A stretch of DNA of 64,000 bases from positions 533,424-597,423 of the forward strand of contig NZ_JH806633.1 in assembly GCF_000295095.1 (NCBI RefSeq). The letters run 5' to 3'. The notes under the pieces are model-generated. The model made no database searches and had not been told where the DNA came from. It saw only the letters and a list, made by a program, of their open reading frames with translations. Shown here one piece after another: positions 30,250 through 42,110 of this stretch. The translations under genes were made by a program, and so were the position numbers. Positions within the stretch are counted from its first letter, which is position 1. Each line of letters opens with the position of its first letter. This stretch comes from Actinomyces timonensis DSM 23838 (GTDB lineage Bacteria > Actinomycetota > Actinomycetes > Actinomycetales > Actinomycetaceae).

Positions 30250-31905
30250 ATGCAGACGCCTATCGATGCCACCGCAACGCCCTCCTGGACCCGCCTGACC
30301 GAACTGCACCTCGGCATGCGCCCTGACCTGCGCGCCTGGTTCGCGCAGGACCCAGAGCGCGCCGAGCGCTTCACCTACCAGGTCGGTGACCTCACCATCG
30401 ACCTGTCCAAGAACCTCCTCACCGATGATGTCCGTGACGCCCTCGCCTCCCTCGCCGTCGAGGTGGACGTGCCCGGGCGCCGCGACGCCATGTACTCCGG
30501 CGAGCACATCAACATCACCGAGGACCGCGCCGTCCTCCACACCGCCCTGCGCCGCCCCGCCACCGACGCCCTCATGGTGGACAACCAGGACGTCGTCACC
30601 GACGTCCACAAGGTCCTCGAGCGCGTCTACGACTTCGCCCGCCGCGTCCGCTCCGGCGAGTGGGTCGGCGTGACCGGCAAGCGCATCGAGACCGTCGTCA
30701 ACATTGGCATCGGCGGCTCCGACCTCGGCCCCGTCATGGTCTACGAGGCCCTCAAGCCCTACGTCCAGGACGGTCTGGAGTGCCGCTTCATCTCCAACAT
30801 CGACCCCAACGACTGCGCGGAGAAGGTCAAGGACCTCAACCCCGAGACCACCCTGTTCATCATCGCCTCCAAGACCTTCACCACGCTGGAGACCCTCACC
30901 AACGCGCGCATGGCCCGCGACTGGTTCCTCGCCTCCCTCGCCGAGCGCGGCATCAGCGCCGACGGCGCCATCGCCAAGCACTTCGTGGCCGTGTCCACCG
31001 CGCTCGACAAGGTCGCCGACTTCGGCATCGACCCCGCCAACGCCTTCGGCTTCTGGAACTGGGTCGGCGGGCGCTACTCCGTCGACTCCGCCGTCGGCAC
31101 CGTCCTCGCCGTCGCCATCGGCCCCGAGAACTTCGCCGACTTCCTCGCCGGCTTCCACGCCGTCGACGAGCACTTCGCCACCAAGGACCCGGCCGAGAAC
31201 GTCCCCATGCTCATGGGCCTTCTCAACGTCTGGTACGTCAACTTCTTCCACGCCGCCTCCCACGCGGTGCTGCCCTACGCCCAGTACCTGCACCGCTTCC
31301 CCGCCTACCTCCAGCAGCTCACCATGGAGTCCAACGGCAAGTCCGTGCGCTGGGACGGCTCCTCCGTCACCACCGACACCGGCGAGATCTTCTGGGGCGA
31401 GGCCGGCACCAACGGCCAGCACGCCTTCTACCAGCTCATCCACCAGGGCACCCAGCTCATCCCCGCCGACTTCATCGCCGTGGCCAACCCCGCCCACCCC
31501 GTCAAGGACGGCGGCGTCGACGTCCACGAGCTCTTCCTGTCCAACTACCTCGCCCAGACCGCCGCCCTCGCCTTCGGCAAGACCGCCGAGGAGGTGCGCG
31601 CCGAGGGCACCCCGGAGGCGATCGTCCCCGCCCGCGTCTTCGCCGGCAACAAGCCGACGACGTCGATCCTCGCCCCCGCCCTCACCCCGAGCGTCGTGGG
31701 CCAGCTCATCGCCCTCTACGAGCACATCACCTTCACGCAGGGCATCGTGTGGGGCATCGACTCCTTCGACCAGTGGGGCGTCGAGCTCGGCAAGAAGCTC
31801 GCCCTCGAGATCGCCCCCGCCGTCCAGGGCGACGCCGAGGCGCTCGCCGCGCAGGACTCCTCCACACAGGGCCTCATCCGCCGCTACCGGGAGCTGCGCC
31901 ACTGA
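30250..31905 (+). CDS. pgi: glucose-6-phosphate isomerase
   Basis: Pgi interconverts glucose 6-phosphate and fructose 6-phosphate. The 551-residue product carries the SIS folds, with [18 protein letters not shown], the first signature [13 protein letters not shown], the catalytic ESNGKSV region and the second signature [20 protein letters not shown] (in part). The ATG at 30250 is preceded by TACGCT and six bases, without a ribosome-binding site, so translation may start at the mRNA's 5' end. It is divergent from the pentapeptide gene. The next gene's frame begins at the pgi stop (CTGA). Confidence 0.96.
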   Translation: MQTPIDATATPSWTRLTELHLGMRPDLRAWFAQDPERAERFTYQVGDLTIDLSKNLLTDDVRDALASLAVEVDVPGRRDAMYSGEHINITEDRAVLHTALRRPATDALMVDNQDVVTDVHKVLERVYDFARRVRSGEWVGVTGKRIETVVNIGIGGSDLGPVMVYEALKPYVQDGLECRFISNIDPNDCAEKVKDLNPETTLFIIASKTFTTLETLTNARMARDWFLASLAERGISADGAIAKHFVAVSTALDKVADFGIDPANAFGFWNWVGGRYSVDSAVGTVLAVAIGPENFADFLAGFHAVDEHFATKDPAENVPMLMGLLNVWYVNFFHAASHAVLPYAQYLHRFPAYLQQLTMESNGKSVRWDGSSVTTDTGEIFWGEAGTNGQHAFYQLIHQGTQLIPADFIAVANPAHPVKDGGVDVHELFLSNYLAQTAALAFGKTAEEVRAEGTPEAIVPARVFAGNKPTTSILAPALTPSVVGQLIALYEHITFTQGIVWGIDSFDQWGVELGKKLALEIAPAVQGDAEALAAQDSSTQGLIRRYRELRH

Positions 31906-33113
31906 GCACCGCACCCGCGCAGGGCCACGGCCCGGCCTCCCCGTGGGCGCCCGTCGTCGATGACGGGCGCCTGCGGGACCTCAGCGACGCCGAGCGCGCC
32001 CGGTACTCGCGCAACATGCTCGTCCCCGAGGTCGGGGTCGTCGGCCAGCAGCGCATCCGCGCCGCCCGCGTCCTCCTCATCGGCGCCGGGGGGCTCGGCG
32101 CGCCCGCCGCCCTCTACCTCGCCGCCGCCGGAGTCGGCGCACTCGGCATCGTCGACTTCGACGTCGTCGACATCTCCAACCTCCAACGCCAGATCCTCCA
32201 CACCACTGACGGCGTCGGCGTCTCGAAGGCCCAGTCGGCTGCCGCTGCGATCACCGCGCTCAACCCTGACATGGAGGTCATCCTCCACGAGGAGCGGCTC
32301 GACGCCAGCAACGCCCTGCGATTGCTGGAGGGCTGGGACGTGGTTATCGACGGCACCGACAACTTCCCCACCCGCTACCTCGTCGGCGACGCCTGCGCCA
32401 TGCTCGGCATCCCCCTCGTCCATGGCGCCGTCCTCCACTCCGCCGGCCAAGTCGGGGTCTTCGACGCCGCCCGGGGGCCCTGCCACCGCTGCCTCCACCC
32501 CGAGCCCCCGCCACCCGGCTCCGTGCCCTCCTGCGCGGAGGCCGGCGTGCTCGGCGTCCTGCCGGGCATCATCGGCACCATGCAGGCCACCGAGGCGCTC
32601 AAACTCATCATCGGGGGAGGGGAGCCCCTCATCGGAAGGCTCCTCCTCCTCGACGCCTGGGGCGCCAGCGTGCGGGAGATCCCCGTCGCCAAGCGCCCCG
32701 ACTGCCCCCTGTGCGGGCCGAGCCCCGCCATCACGAGCCTGGAGACGGTCCAGGAGACCTGCGCCGTCCCCGACACCACAGAACTGGAGAGGAACAACGC
32801 CATGAAGAGCATCACCGCCATGGACCTGCGCGCCCGCATCGCGGCGGGGGAGAGGCCCGGCGAGGCCTACACGCTCCTGGACGTGCGCGAGGCCGACGAG
32901 ATCGCCGCCATGCCCGTGCCCGGGGCCATCCACATCCCGCTCGGGGAGGTGGTCGAGCGCGCCGGGGAGCTCGATGCCGGGCGGGAGACCATCGTGACCT
33001 GTCAGGGCGGCATCCGCTCCAAGAAGGCCATCAAGGCCCTGAAGGCGGCCGGCTACACCGGTGCCCTCACGAACCTCGACGGCGGGGCCCGCGCCTGGTA
33101 CAAGTCGGCCTGA
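31902..33113 (+). CDS. MoeB/ThiF-type adenylyltransferase with C-terminal rhodanese domain (MoeZ-like)
   Basis: This E1-like enzyme adenylates the C-terminal glycine of a sulfur-carrier protein such as MoaD or ThiS and transfers sulfur to it. The first 270 residues hold the ATP loop [31 protein letters not shown], and two CxxC zinc pairs (CHRC, CPLC). A rhodanese domain follows with the persulfide cysteine in [12 protein letters not shown]. There is no ATG, GTG or TTG between the pgi stop and the conserved [17 protein letters not shown]. The likely start is CTG at 31902, overlapping the pgi TGA as CTGA with GGGAG nine bases upstream. An internal ATG at 32016 would cut into the fold. Confidence 0.87.
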   Translation: MSTAPAQGHGPASPWAPVVDDGRLRDLSDAERARYSRNMLVPEVGVVGQQRIRAARVLLIGAGGLGAPAALYLAAAGVGALGIVDFDVVDISNLQRQILHTTDGVGVSKAQSAAAAITALNPDMEVILHEERLDASNALRLLEGWDVVIDGTDNFPTRYLVGDACAMLGIPLVHGAVLHSAGQVGVFDAARGPCHRCLHPEPPPPGSVPSCAEAGVLGVLPGIIGTMQATEALKLIIGGGEPLIGRLLLLDAWGASVREIPVAKRPDCPLCGPSPAITSLETVQETCAVPDTTELERNNAMKSITAMDLRARIAAGERPGEAYTLLDVREADEIAAMPVPGAIHIPLGEVVERAGELDAGRETIVTCQGGIRSKKAIKALKAAGYTGALTNLDGGARAWYKSA

Positions 33114-33278
33114 GCCGCGGGCGGGCGGGCTGGCTGGCTGGCGCAGGCCGTCGGCGCGCCCGTGACTGGGGTCACCGCGTGCCGGTTTCGCCTGCGGGGC
33201 CACGGTGGGCTAAGGTTCTACACGTTCCGAGCGGACCCGAGCGGCGGAGGCGACTCCAGCCGCAGGGACGTGAGGCAA

Positions 33279-33352
<74 letters not shown>

Positions 33353-33372
33353 CTGATAACCGAATACCCTCA

Positions 33373-33407
33373 GCCCGCGCGACGAGTCATCGTAGCGCGG
33401 GCATTTT
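33373..33407 (+). terminator. terminator of tRNA-Pro
   Basis: A perfect 8-bp stem (gcccgcgc/gcgcgggc) with a 14-nt loop is followed by ATTTT. It lies 20 bases after the tRNA end and may also terminate the minus-strand HicB-like gene from the other side. Confidence 0.75.
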
Positions 33408-33448
33408 GCCGCCTGAGCCAGCGCGGCGAGGCGCTCAGCTGGCGTCCT

Positions 33449-33832
33449 TCACGCTGCCTTGGCGATCTGAGAGACCCTCCCCTTGGAAATCCCCATCAGG
33501 GTCGCGACGTCCTGCACGCTCAGCCCCTGTGTGAGTAGATCTGAGACCGTTCGGGCCTGCTCGGAACGTGCGCGTGCGCGGGCCTCCTCGGCGTCGCGCT
33601 GCGCCTGGTGCACGCAGGTGACCGCGTCGCGCACAGGGCCGGTCACCTCAAGTTCGACGGTAGCGTCTGCCAGAGCGGAGTCCTCCTCGGCCATGATCGA
33701 CACGACATCACGGGCCATGTCCAAAGCCTCAGCCAGGGTGCGTCCCTGGGTGTACTGGACGGTCCCCGCGCAGGGAACCTCGACGGCCCACCAGGAACCC
33801 GAGCGTGTGGCAGTGGCAGTGACGGTACTCAT
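33449..33832 (-). CDS. HicB-like antitoxin
   Basis: The 127-residue product begins with a HicB-type partial RNase H fold (SGSWWAVEVPCAGTVQYTQGRTLAEALDMARDVV, seen as WWAVEVPCAGTVQYTQG) and ends with a short helix-turn-helix (LSVQDVATLMGISKGRVSQIA) that would bind its own promoter. It overlaps the upstream HicA-like gene by four bases (ATGA), with GAGGAGA before the start. The toxin-first order is that of hicAB. Antitoxin function is inferred from pairing and fold. Confidence 0.75.
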   Translation of the reverse strand: MSTVTATATRSGSWWAVEVPCAGTVQYTQGRTLAEALDMARDVVSIMAEEDSALADATVELEVTGPVRDAVTCVHQAQRDAEEARARARSEQARTVSDLLTQGLSVQDVATLMGISKGRVSQIAKAA

Positions 33833-34020
33833 CGGTTCTCCTCGGCCTTGCGGATAATGCTCTTGGCGGTGATCTCGTTGATGTCCTTGTGTCGCGGGAC
33901 GATGAGAAGTGTGGCGCCGATGCGGGCCTTGGTGTGGTGACCTCCCTCAACGAGAGCCAGCGCCTCGCCGCGCTGCCTGGCGATGGCGGCGAGGCGCCTC
34001 AGCAAGTCGTTCCGCTTCAC
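33829..34020 (-). CDS. HicA-like mRNA interferase toxin
   Basis: The 63-residue product resembles HicA, a double-stranded-RNA-binding-fold mRNA interferase. It has KRNDLLRRLAAIARQRG, then EGGHHTKARIG with the active-site histidine of the family, and VPRHKDINEITAKSIIRKAE at the end. The usual G-S-H around the catalytic His reads G-H-H here. The GTG at 34020 lies seven bases after TAAACT, a likely -10, so the mRNA may be leaderless. A second in-frame GTG at 34047 would add nine residues. It is followed directly by its antitoxin. Confidence in family is moderate because the protein is small. Confidence 0.68.
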   Translation of the reverse strand: MKRNDLLRRLAAIARQRGEALALVEGGHHTKARIGATLLIVPRHKDINEITAKSIIRKAEENR

Positions 34021-34281
34021 GCCACAGAGTTTATCAACCCTGAACACGAGCTGTCGAGCATCGCTAAACGCGCAAGTGGAGCTATGAGAGTCTCACCTCA
34101 ACCCGGTTCTTCCGGTTTGAGGGTGTGGTTGGGGTGGTGGCGCGCGGGGGTAGAGGGGGCGTCGGGGTCTTGGCGGGCATGATGGGAGTCGCTGACTATC
34201 CTTCGCCTGCCGGAGTGCCCCGACACCCCGCCGGAACCGCTCCTACTCGTGCCCCTACCGTCTCACCTGACTCCTGACACG

Positions 34282-34524
34282 TTAGTGTGCCGGGTTGATG
34301 TCGAGGGCTGTGAGGATGTCGGTGGCTTGGGTGGTGAGCTGGGGTTGGGTGGTGAGGGTATGGCCAGCGATGGTGACCTCGACGGCCAGGCCCGCCTTGG
34401 AGTCCGTGACGAACCTGGGTCTGCGCGCTGAGGCCTCTCCAGCCATGACGGCCAGCGCCTTGTTGCGCTGGGCTGTGAGCGCGGCGTTGTCGTGGGTGAA
34501 GCGCTTGGACGAGTAGTGCCACAC
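34282..34524 (-). pseudogene. IS1634/IS1549-family transposase remnant
   Basis: The 80-residue frame starts with WHYSSKRFTHDNAALTAQRN and KALAVMAGEASARRPRFV, which matches the internal part of IS1634-type transposases. It then passes directly to VEVTIAGHTLTTQPQLT, which resembles their extreme C-terminus. Most of the DDE catalytic core between and before these parts is missing, so this is an internally deleted, dead copy. I see no terminal inverted repeats. Confidence 0.6.
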
Positions 34525-34650
34525 CTCTCGCCAGGATCCCGGGTTGTTCTGGGGGGCTCCGCGTGGCGGGTCGGTGGCAGCGCGACCGGCCCGCCTGGAC
34601 GCTGACGGCGCTTGCTCCTCGTCGGTGCTGTGGGGGGTTCGGTTGGCGGT

Positions 34651-35817
34651 TCATACGGTGGCCCACGGCGGGAGGGTCTTGGCGGGCCGGGGTCTGCCGA
34701 ATAGGTTCTTGCGTATGCGGTATTCGTGTGGCAGCCATTCGTCGCGGAGTTCTTCGCGGCGGGCTGGTGTGGGCGAGGTGCGGATTAAAGTGGCGTCTCC
34801 GTCGGCGTTGATGTTCCACGAGGGTGGGGCGGGGGTTTGCAGCCAGGGGCTCAACAGGCGTGAGTAGTCGTGTCCCAGCCACAGCCACCACACGGGATCG
34901 GGGAACAAACCGAGGAGGGTGTGGTCGCGAGAGCGGTTGATCTCCTGCCGTCGCTGAGCTTCCGTTGTGAATTCGGCGAGATCGTCTTTCGCTTTGTAGC
35001 CGTCGAGGACTTCGCATGAAGCCACTTCTGCGTGGAGTTCGCGAGCCATTCCTGTGAAGAATTCGCTCAACCGATCCATTTGCCCTCGTTCGACGACGGA
35101 ATCCAGGAGAGCGTAGCATGAGACGTCATACAGAGAGTCTTCTAACGGTTCAGCCGACTCTCGTCGTTTCGCAACAAGGGGAAGGAAGAATTGGATCCTT
35201 CCTAGTAGCGCGGAGTGCCATAGGGTGGCGGACCATTCTCGGCTGTCTGGGCTTGTGAGCCAGGCTTTTGAGCTGTCTGTGATCAAGCGTTTATCGAAAT
35301 AATCGAATCGGTCGGGCATGAAGTCTGGGAAGTGCTCTTCGCATGTTCGGATCCACTGGGCTACCGGGTGTTCGCACATGCGGAGGCGCCCGAACCAGGT
35401 CATTGCCAGTGCTCGCCCCTTCACGGGCACGGTGTCGGGGTCGGGTGGGGTGTACTCGACTTGATCGTCGGTCATATACCCTGCCCCATCCCCGCTCTCC
35501 ATTGTCACGGCAACGCCGTTCATTCTGGATGCCAACGCGGTCAGGCAGGCCCATGGCTCGTCAGTGTCGTAGCCTTCGATGTGCATCCGATAAGCCTGCG
35601 TGTACATGGGGCTGCCTTCTTGCTCGGCAACCCAGCGCATTAAGTGTGGGCTCGCGACATCAGTGGCATCGAAGAGCTCGAATGAAAATTTCTGGAATGA
35701 AACATCGAAAGCATCGGTCGCGTTCAGCGTGACGGTGCCGTCGGCGAAGGCTCGGCTGACATCGTCAAGAGTCAGCGGGCTGAATCCGTACAAATCGTAG
35801 ACAGCCGAAAAGGACAT
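34651..35817 (-). CDS. uncharacterised protein, 388 residues
   Basis: I do not recognise this protein. It has no signal peptide or membrane helix, and is rich in Trp, Asp and Glu (for example PDPVWWLWLGHDYSRLLSPWL, seen as PVWWLWLGHDYSRLL). The N-terminal MSFSAVYDLYGFSPLTLDDV is followed by mixed alpha/beta sequence. GAAAGG lies nine bases before the ATG. Codon use is less GC-biased than in neighbouring core genes, and the next features are a transposase remnant and a toxin-antitoxin pair, so acquisition is likely. The overall look recalls immunity proteins that are carried as orphans in accessory loci, but this is a guess. Confidence 0.7.
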   Translation of the reverse strand: MSFSAVYDLYGFSPLTLDDVSRAFADGTVTLNATDAFDVSFQKFSFELFDATDVASPHLMRWVAEQEGSPMYTQAYRMHIEGYDTDEPWACLTALASRMNGVAVTMESGDGAGYMTDDQVEYTPPDPDTVPVKGRALAMTWFGRLRMCEHPVAQWIRTCEEHFPDFMPDRFDYFDKRLITDSSKAWLTSPDSREWSATLWHSALLGRIQFFLPLVAKRRESAEPLEDSLYDVSCYALLDSVVERGQMDRLSEFFTGMARELHAEVASCEVLDGYKAKDDLAEFTTEAQRRQEINRSRDHTLLGLFPDPVWWLWLGHDYSRLLSPWLQTPAPPSWNINADGDATLIRTSPTPARREELRDEWLPHEYRIRKNLFGRPRPAKTLPPWATV

Positions 35818-35912
35818 GATAGAAACCTTTCATGGCTCTTCCGTTATTTGTGCCGAAATCTGAGGGTAAGGGTACGAAGTCGGTGGCAAAAGGACGAACT
35901 CGACGCTGCGGG

Positions 35913-38381
35913 TCAGGCGACCTCGGCGATGGCGGCGAGCACGGCGTCGGGGACGCCCACGGCGCGCAGGCCGCCGAGCAGCGCCCCACCGGTCGCGCCC
36001 GAGCGCACGACCTCCCAGGCGCGGTCCTTCACCATGTAGTCGATCTCCACCGGCTCCAGGATGGAGAACACCTCATCGGCCAGGCCAGGCGGCTCAGTCC
36101 GCACCCCCTCCAGCGATAGCGTCGCACCGCCGTCGGCCAGGCTCACCTCGCCCAGCGCGACGTCAAGCCCGCCGCCAAGCGTCAGGCCATCCGCGGGCCG
36201 GACGCCCACCTCCACCGGCCGCCCATCCAGGGACGCGCGCGCATCGCCCCCAACGGACAGGAGCCGCACGGTGATCTCCCGCGCCTCCGGCACAACGCCG
36301 CGCGGACCCTCCTGGGTGATCTCCAGGCGCGCGCTCCCCGCGTCCTCGTCCCAGGCGAGCGAGAAGCGCGTGCGCACCACGGCATCCGCGCCGGGCTCGG
36401 GGGAGCCGTCGTCCTCCTCCAGCACGAAGAAGCCGTCGGCCCCAGGAACCACGAGAACATCGAGGCGCCGGGGATTAGCGCCCGCCGCCTCGGACAGTTC
36501 GCCGGCCAGCACGACGACGCTGCCCGCGCGCGCCAGCACCGGCACCTGCTCCAGGCGCCGCGAGAGCGCGAGCTCGGCGCCCTCGTCGGAGGCCACCGTG
36601 TAGCGGCGTCCGGTCGGCAGATCGAACCACGTGCCCTGGGGCAGCCAGGCGCTCTCCTGGGCGAGCCCAGTGGCGTCGGCGCGGTGCACCATGGGCACCA
36701 CCACGAGGTCCCCGAACAGGAACTCCGTGTGGTGGGAATAGGCGCCCATGCGCCGGGGGTAGTCGTGGTAGAGCGGGCGGATCGGGGCGACGCCGTCTGC
36801 CGCCGCGCGCCTCGCCCACGTGTACAGGCTCGGCACCAGCCGGTGGCGCAGCCGCAGATAGGCGTTCATGGCGGCTCGGGCATTGCGCGAGTAGCGCCAC
36901 GGCTCCTTGGAATTGAACGCCGACGCCGTCGAGTGAAGACGGTTGATGGGGGAGAAGCAGCCCAACTGGACCCAGCGCGCCATCATCTCGGAGTCCTTGA
37001 CGCCGAACATGTGGCCGCCGATGTCATTCGACCACCAGAAATAGCCGATATTCGCCGCCCTCGCCGTGAACTCCGGCTGGAAGGCCAGGGAATCCCAGCT
37101 CGTCACCGTGTCACCGGAGAAGCCGATCGGCGTGCGATGGCTGGATGCGTCCGCGAAACGGGAGAAAGTAATGGGGCGCCGGCGCCCGCCCTCCCGCTCA
37201 CGCCCCGAATCCAGGAAGTGGACATGGTTGAGCATCCACAGGGGGTCGAGGCCCGGGATATCGGTGACGCCGCCCTGCTGCCAGTCGAGCCACCAGAAGT
37301 CGACGCCCTGCTCCTCCAGCGTGTGGTGGGCGTGCTCCAGGTAGGAGGCCACGAACGCCGTGTCCGCGATGTTGAAGGGGATCTCCTCACCGGAGGCGGG
37401 GTCCCGGCCGAGGTCGCGCATCATCGGGGCGTAGGCGTCCTCGTGGCGCCGGATGCCGGCCGCCGGGTGCAGGTTGAGGGTCACCTCCATGCCCCGCTCG
37501 TGGAGGGCGGCGAGGAAGCGCGCGGGGTCGGGGAAGAGGTCGGTGTTCCAGGAATAGCCGGTCCAGCCATTGCCAATGGCGGGGTCGATATCCACCCAGT
37601 GCCAATCCATGTCGAGCACCGCCACGGAGAAGGGCAGTTCCTCCGCCGCGAAGCGGTCCATGAGCTCCAGGTACTCCTCGCCGGAGTAGGAGTGGTAGCG
37701 GCTCCACCAGTTGCCCAGCAGTGCGCGGGGCACGAGCGGCGTCGGACCGGTCAGGGCGAAGAAGTCGCGCAGGGCGCCGCGGTAGTCCTGGCCATAGCCG
37801 AAGAGGTAGAGATCCTCCCCGGCTGGCGTCCCATCAACCGGGCTGGCACCTGGCCGGGGGCGCACCCACTGGTCCTCCTGGAGTAGCAGGGAGGCGGAAT
37901 CATCGACAACGGCGATCCCGTTGGTGGCGAGCAGCCCTGGCCCGAGCTCCACCCGCCCGTCGGCCTCATCCAGGGTACGGCAGGTGCCGCCAAGGTTCGT
38001 CGGGTAGCTCTCGTGGGGGTCCCAGACGTCGCCGTGGTGCCAGGTGCCGCCGTGGAGATTGAGGACGGCGGTGCGCAGGCTGACCGTCAGACCGGAGCGG
38101 GAGAAGCCGCGCGAGGGCTGGTAGCTCAGGTGGAGGTGCTCGGTGAGGATCTCCAGGCGGTCATCGCCCCGCACCACCTGGAAATCAGGCGTCGCGCCCA
38201 GGTCCCGGGTCAGGACCAGCTGGGTCGCGGCGTCGGTGAAGACGCTGTCGGGGGATTGCTCCATGCGGATGAGCCGGTCCGTGAGCACGGTGAAGCGGGC
38301 GGTGCCCGCGGTGACGACGGCGTCCGGGCGGGCGGGGGCCATGCGCGGCTCACTGGAGCCGGAGGACAGGGGTGAGGTCAT
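35913..38381 (-). CDS. glycoside hydrolase family 31 alpha-glucosidase-like enzyme
   Basis: The 822-residue product is a GH31 retaining alpha-glycosidase with an N-terminal beta-sandwich, a TIM barrel and C-terminal beta domains. The nucleophile is Asp366 in FWWLDWQQG and the acid/base Asp424 in GFSGDTVTSWDSL. SVAVLDMDWHWVD and YFWWSNDIGGHMFG are further barrel signatures. There is no signal peptide, so it probably acts in the cytoplasm on maltodextrin, isomalto- or xylo-type oligosaccharides; the specificity is not readable. The gene is single, divergent from a TetR gene; a TGTGC-GCACA palindrome at 38552-38567 lies about 170 bases upstream of its start. Confidence 0.9.
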   Translation of the reverse strand: MTSPLSSGSSEPRMAPARPDAVVTAGTARFTVLTDRLIRMEQSPDSVFTDAATQLVLTRDLGATPDFQVVRGDDRLEILTEHLHLSYQPSRGFSRSGLTVSLRTAVLNLHGGTWHHGDVWDPHESYPTNLGGTCRTLDEADGRVELGPGLLATNGIAVVDDSASLLLQEDQWVRPRPGASPVDGTPAGEDLYLFGYGQDYRGALRDFFALTGPTPLVPRALLGNWWSRYHSYSGEEYLELMDRFAAEELPFSVAVLDMDWHWVDIDPAIGNGWTGYSWNTDLFPDPARFLAALHERGMEVTLNLHPAAGIRRHEDAYAPMMRDLGRDPASGEEIPFNIADTAFVASYLEHAHHTLEEQGVDFWWLDWQQGGVTDIPGLDPLWMLNHVHFLDSGREREGGRRRPITFSRFADASSHRTPIGFSGDTVTSWDSLAFQPEFTARAANIGYFWWSNDIGGHMFGVKDSEMMARWVQLGCFSPINRLHSTASAFNSKEPWRYSRNARAAMNAYLRLRHRLVPSLYTWARRAAADGVAPIRPLYHDYPRRMGAYSHHTEFLFGDLVVVPMVHRADATGLAQESAWLPQGTWFDLPTGRRYTVASDEGAELALSRRLEQVPVLARAGSVVVLAGELSEAAGANPRRLDVLVVPGADGFFVLEEDDGSPEPGADAVVRTRFSLAWDEDAGSARLEITQEGPRGVVPEAREITVRLLSVGGDARASLDGRPVEVGVRPADGLTLGGGLDVALGEVSLADGGATLSLEGVRTEPPGLADEVFSILEPVEIDYMVKDRAWEVVRSGATGGALLGGLRAVGVPDAVLAAIAEVA

Positions 38382-38572
38382 GATCGGCCTTTGACTGGGG
38401 CGGCAGCGCCCGTGAGCAAGCGCTGGTGGACGGCATGGCGAACGGCACGGCGGGCGAGGAGCGCCCGCGGCGCCCCATCCTCCCTCATGAGCCGCCTGTC
38501 AGGTAGCCCATCTCGTGCTTTCTCCCGCGGCCCTCCCACGATCTGACGGCATGTGCCCATGAGCACACATTC

Positions 38573-38602
38573 TGCACTTGGTGCAAGGCTGCACTGGGTG
38601 CA
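38573..38602. promoter_or_regulatory. twin palindromic operators of the TetR regulator
   Basis: Two near-identical 13-bp palindromes, TGCACttgGTGCA (38573-38585) and TGCACtggGTGCA (38590-38602), are spaced 17 bases centre to centre and end 11 bases before the TetR start codon. Tandem operators of this kind bind two TetR dimers and should autorepress the tetR-efflux operon. Confidence 0.75.
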
Positions 38603-38613
38603 ATCATCGTCCT

Positions 38614-41117
<2,504 letters not shown>

Positions 41118-41158
41118 TCCATGGGCTCCGGCTGCTGTCGTGGTGAGGCGGCTCTGAC

Positions 41159-42043
41159 ATGATGAGCCCCGTGAAACGCGAACCGCTCGACGCCCGCCTG
41201 TCCGCCGCCCTGCCCGAGACCGTCGACCTCAGGCTCGTGGTCACCGATATGGACGGCACCCTCGTCGACGCAGAGAGCCGGCTGCCCGCGGGACTCGACG
41301 ACGCCGTCACCGAGATGCGCAAGCACGGCATCCTCTTCGCGCCCGCCTCCGGGCGGCAGATGGCCAACCTCCGCTCGGTGCTGGGCGCGGCCGTCGAGGA
41401 CTCGCCGCTCATCGCGGAGAACGGCTCCTTCGTCGTCCACGACGGCGTCGAGATCCACTCGGCGACCATCACCCCCGACGAGGCGCGCGCCGCCATCACG
41501 GCCGCCCACCGCCTCGCGGCCGAGGGGCGCGACCTCGGCGCCGTCGTCGCCTGCAAGGAGCGCGCCTACACCGAGCGGGACGACGCCCCCTTCGCCGCCC
41601 AGATCGGCATCTACTACACCGCCCACCAGGTGGTGGACGACCTCCTCGCCCTCCCGCTCGACACCGTCCTCAAGGTCGCCATCTTCGACTTCGACAACGT
41701 CGAGGACGGCACCGCCGAGGCCATGCGCGCGGCCGTGCCCACCGTCCAGACGGTCGTCTCCGGGAAGCATTGGGTGGACCTCATGTCCCACGGGGCGGAC
41801 AAGGGCCGCGCCGTCGGCGCCATCCAGGAGCGCCTGGGCATCACCCCCGCCCAGACCGCCGTCTTCGGCGACTACCTCAACGACCTCGGGCTCTACGACT
41901 ATTCCGAGCTCTCTTTCGCCATGGCCAACGCCCACCCCGGCATCCATGAGGTCGCCCGGTACACGGCGCCCGCCAACACCGAGGACGGCGTGCTGCGCGC
42001 CGTCGCCGCCCTCATGGAGCGCCTCCCGGCCGACCGCGCCTGA
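41159..42043 (+). CDS. HAD superfamily phosphatase, Cof-like
   Basis: The 294-residue product is a Cof-type HAD phosphatase. Motif I is LVVTDMDGTLVD, motif II is APASGRQ, and motif IV is VFGDYLNDLGLYDYSE followed by AMANAHPGI. The cap has the C2B type layout expected between motifs II and III. Likely substrates are sugar phosphates or pyridoxal phosphate. Either of the adjacent ATGs at 41159 and 41162 may start it. It follows the exporter gene by 41 bases and ends at a bidirectional hairpin. It is only distantly similar to the HAD protein at 4196-5044. Confidence 0.9.
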   Translation: MMSPVKREPLDARLSAALPETVDLRLVVTDMDGTLVDAESRLPAGLDDAVTEMRKHGILFAPASGRQMANLRSVLGAAVEDSPLIAENGSFVVHDGVEIHSATITPDEARAAITAAHRLAAEGRDLGAVVACKERAYTERDDAPFAAQIGIYYTAHQVVDDLLALPLDTVLKVAIFDFDNVEDGTAEAMRAAVPTVQTVVSGKHWVDLMSHGADKGRAVGAIQERLGITPAQTAVFGDYLNDLGLYDYSELSFAMANAHPGIHEVARYTAPANTEDGVLRAVAALMERLPADRA

Positions 42044-42049
42044 GGCCCG

Positions 42050-42095
42050 GGGCCCGCCCTCGCGAGCACCAGCGGGGCAGCGGCGAGGCGGGCCC
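42050..42095. terminator. bidirectional terminator between convergent genes
   Basis: Stem gggcccgcc (42050-42058) pairs with ggcgggccc (42087-42095), extended inward by tcgc/gcga with one bulge. It lies between the convergent HAD phosphatase and esterase genes, so it can serve both strands. Confidence 0.6.
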
Positions 42096-42110
42096 GCGTC
42101 AGCCTCCGCG

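Noticed and set aside
30082-31914. Upstream extension of the pentapeptide frame through the antisense of pgi
   Set aside because: The extension is Gly/Asp/Val-rich antisense translation without pentapeptide or membrane character; a GTG with ribosome-binding site at 30081 fits the real N-terminus.
33353-35912. Integrative element with attL/attR at tRNA-Pro
   Set aside because: I found no repeat of the tRNA 3' end and no integrase in this stretch.
38552-38567. CRP/GlxR site upstream of the GH31 gene
   Set aside because: TGTGC-N6-GCACA keeps only the outer TGTG/CACA of the consensus and lies about 170 bases from the gene, so I did not call it.
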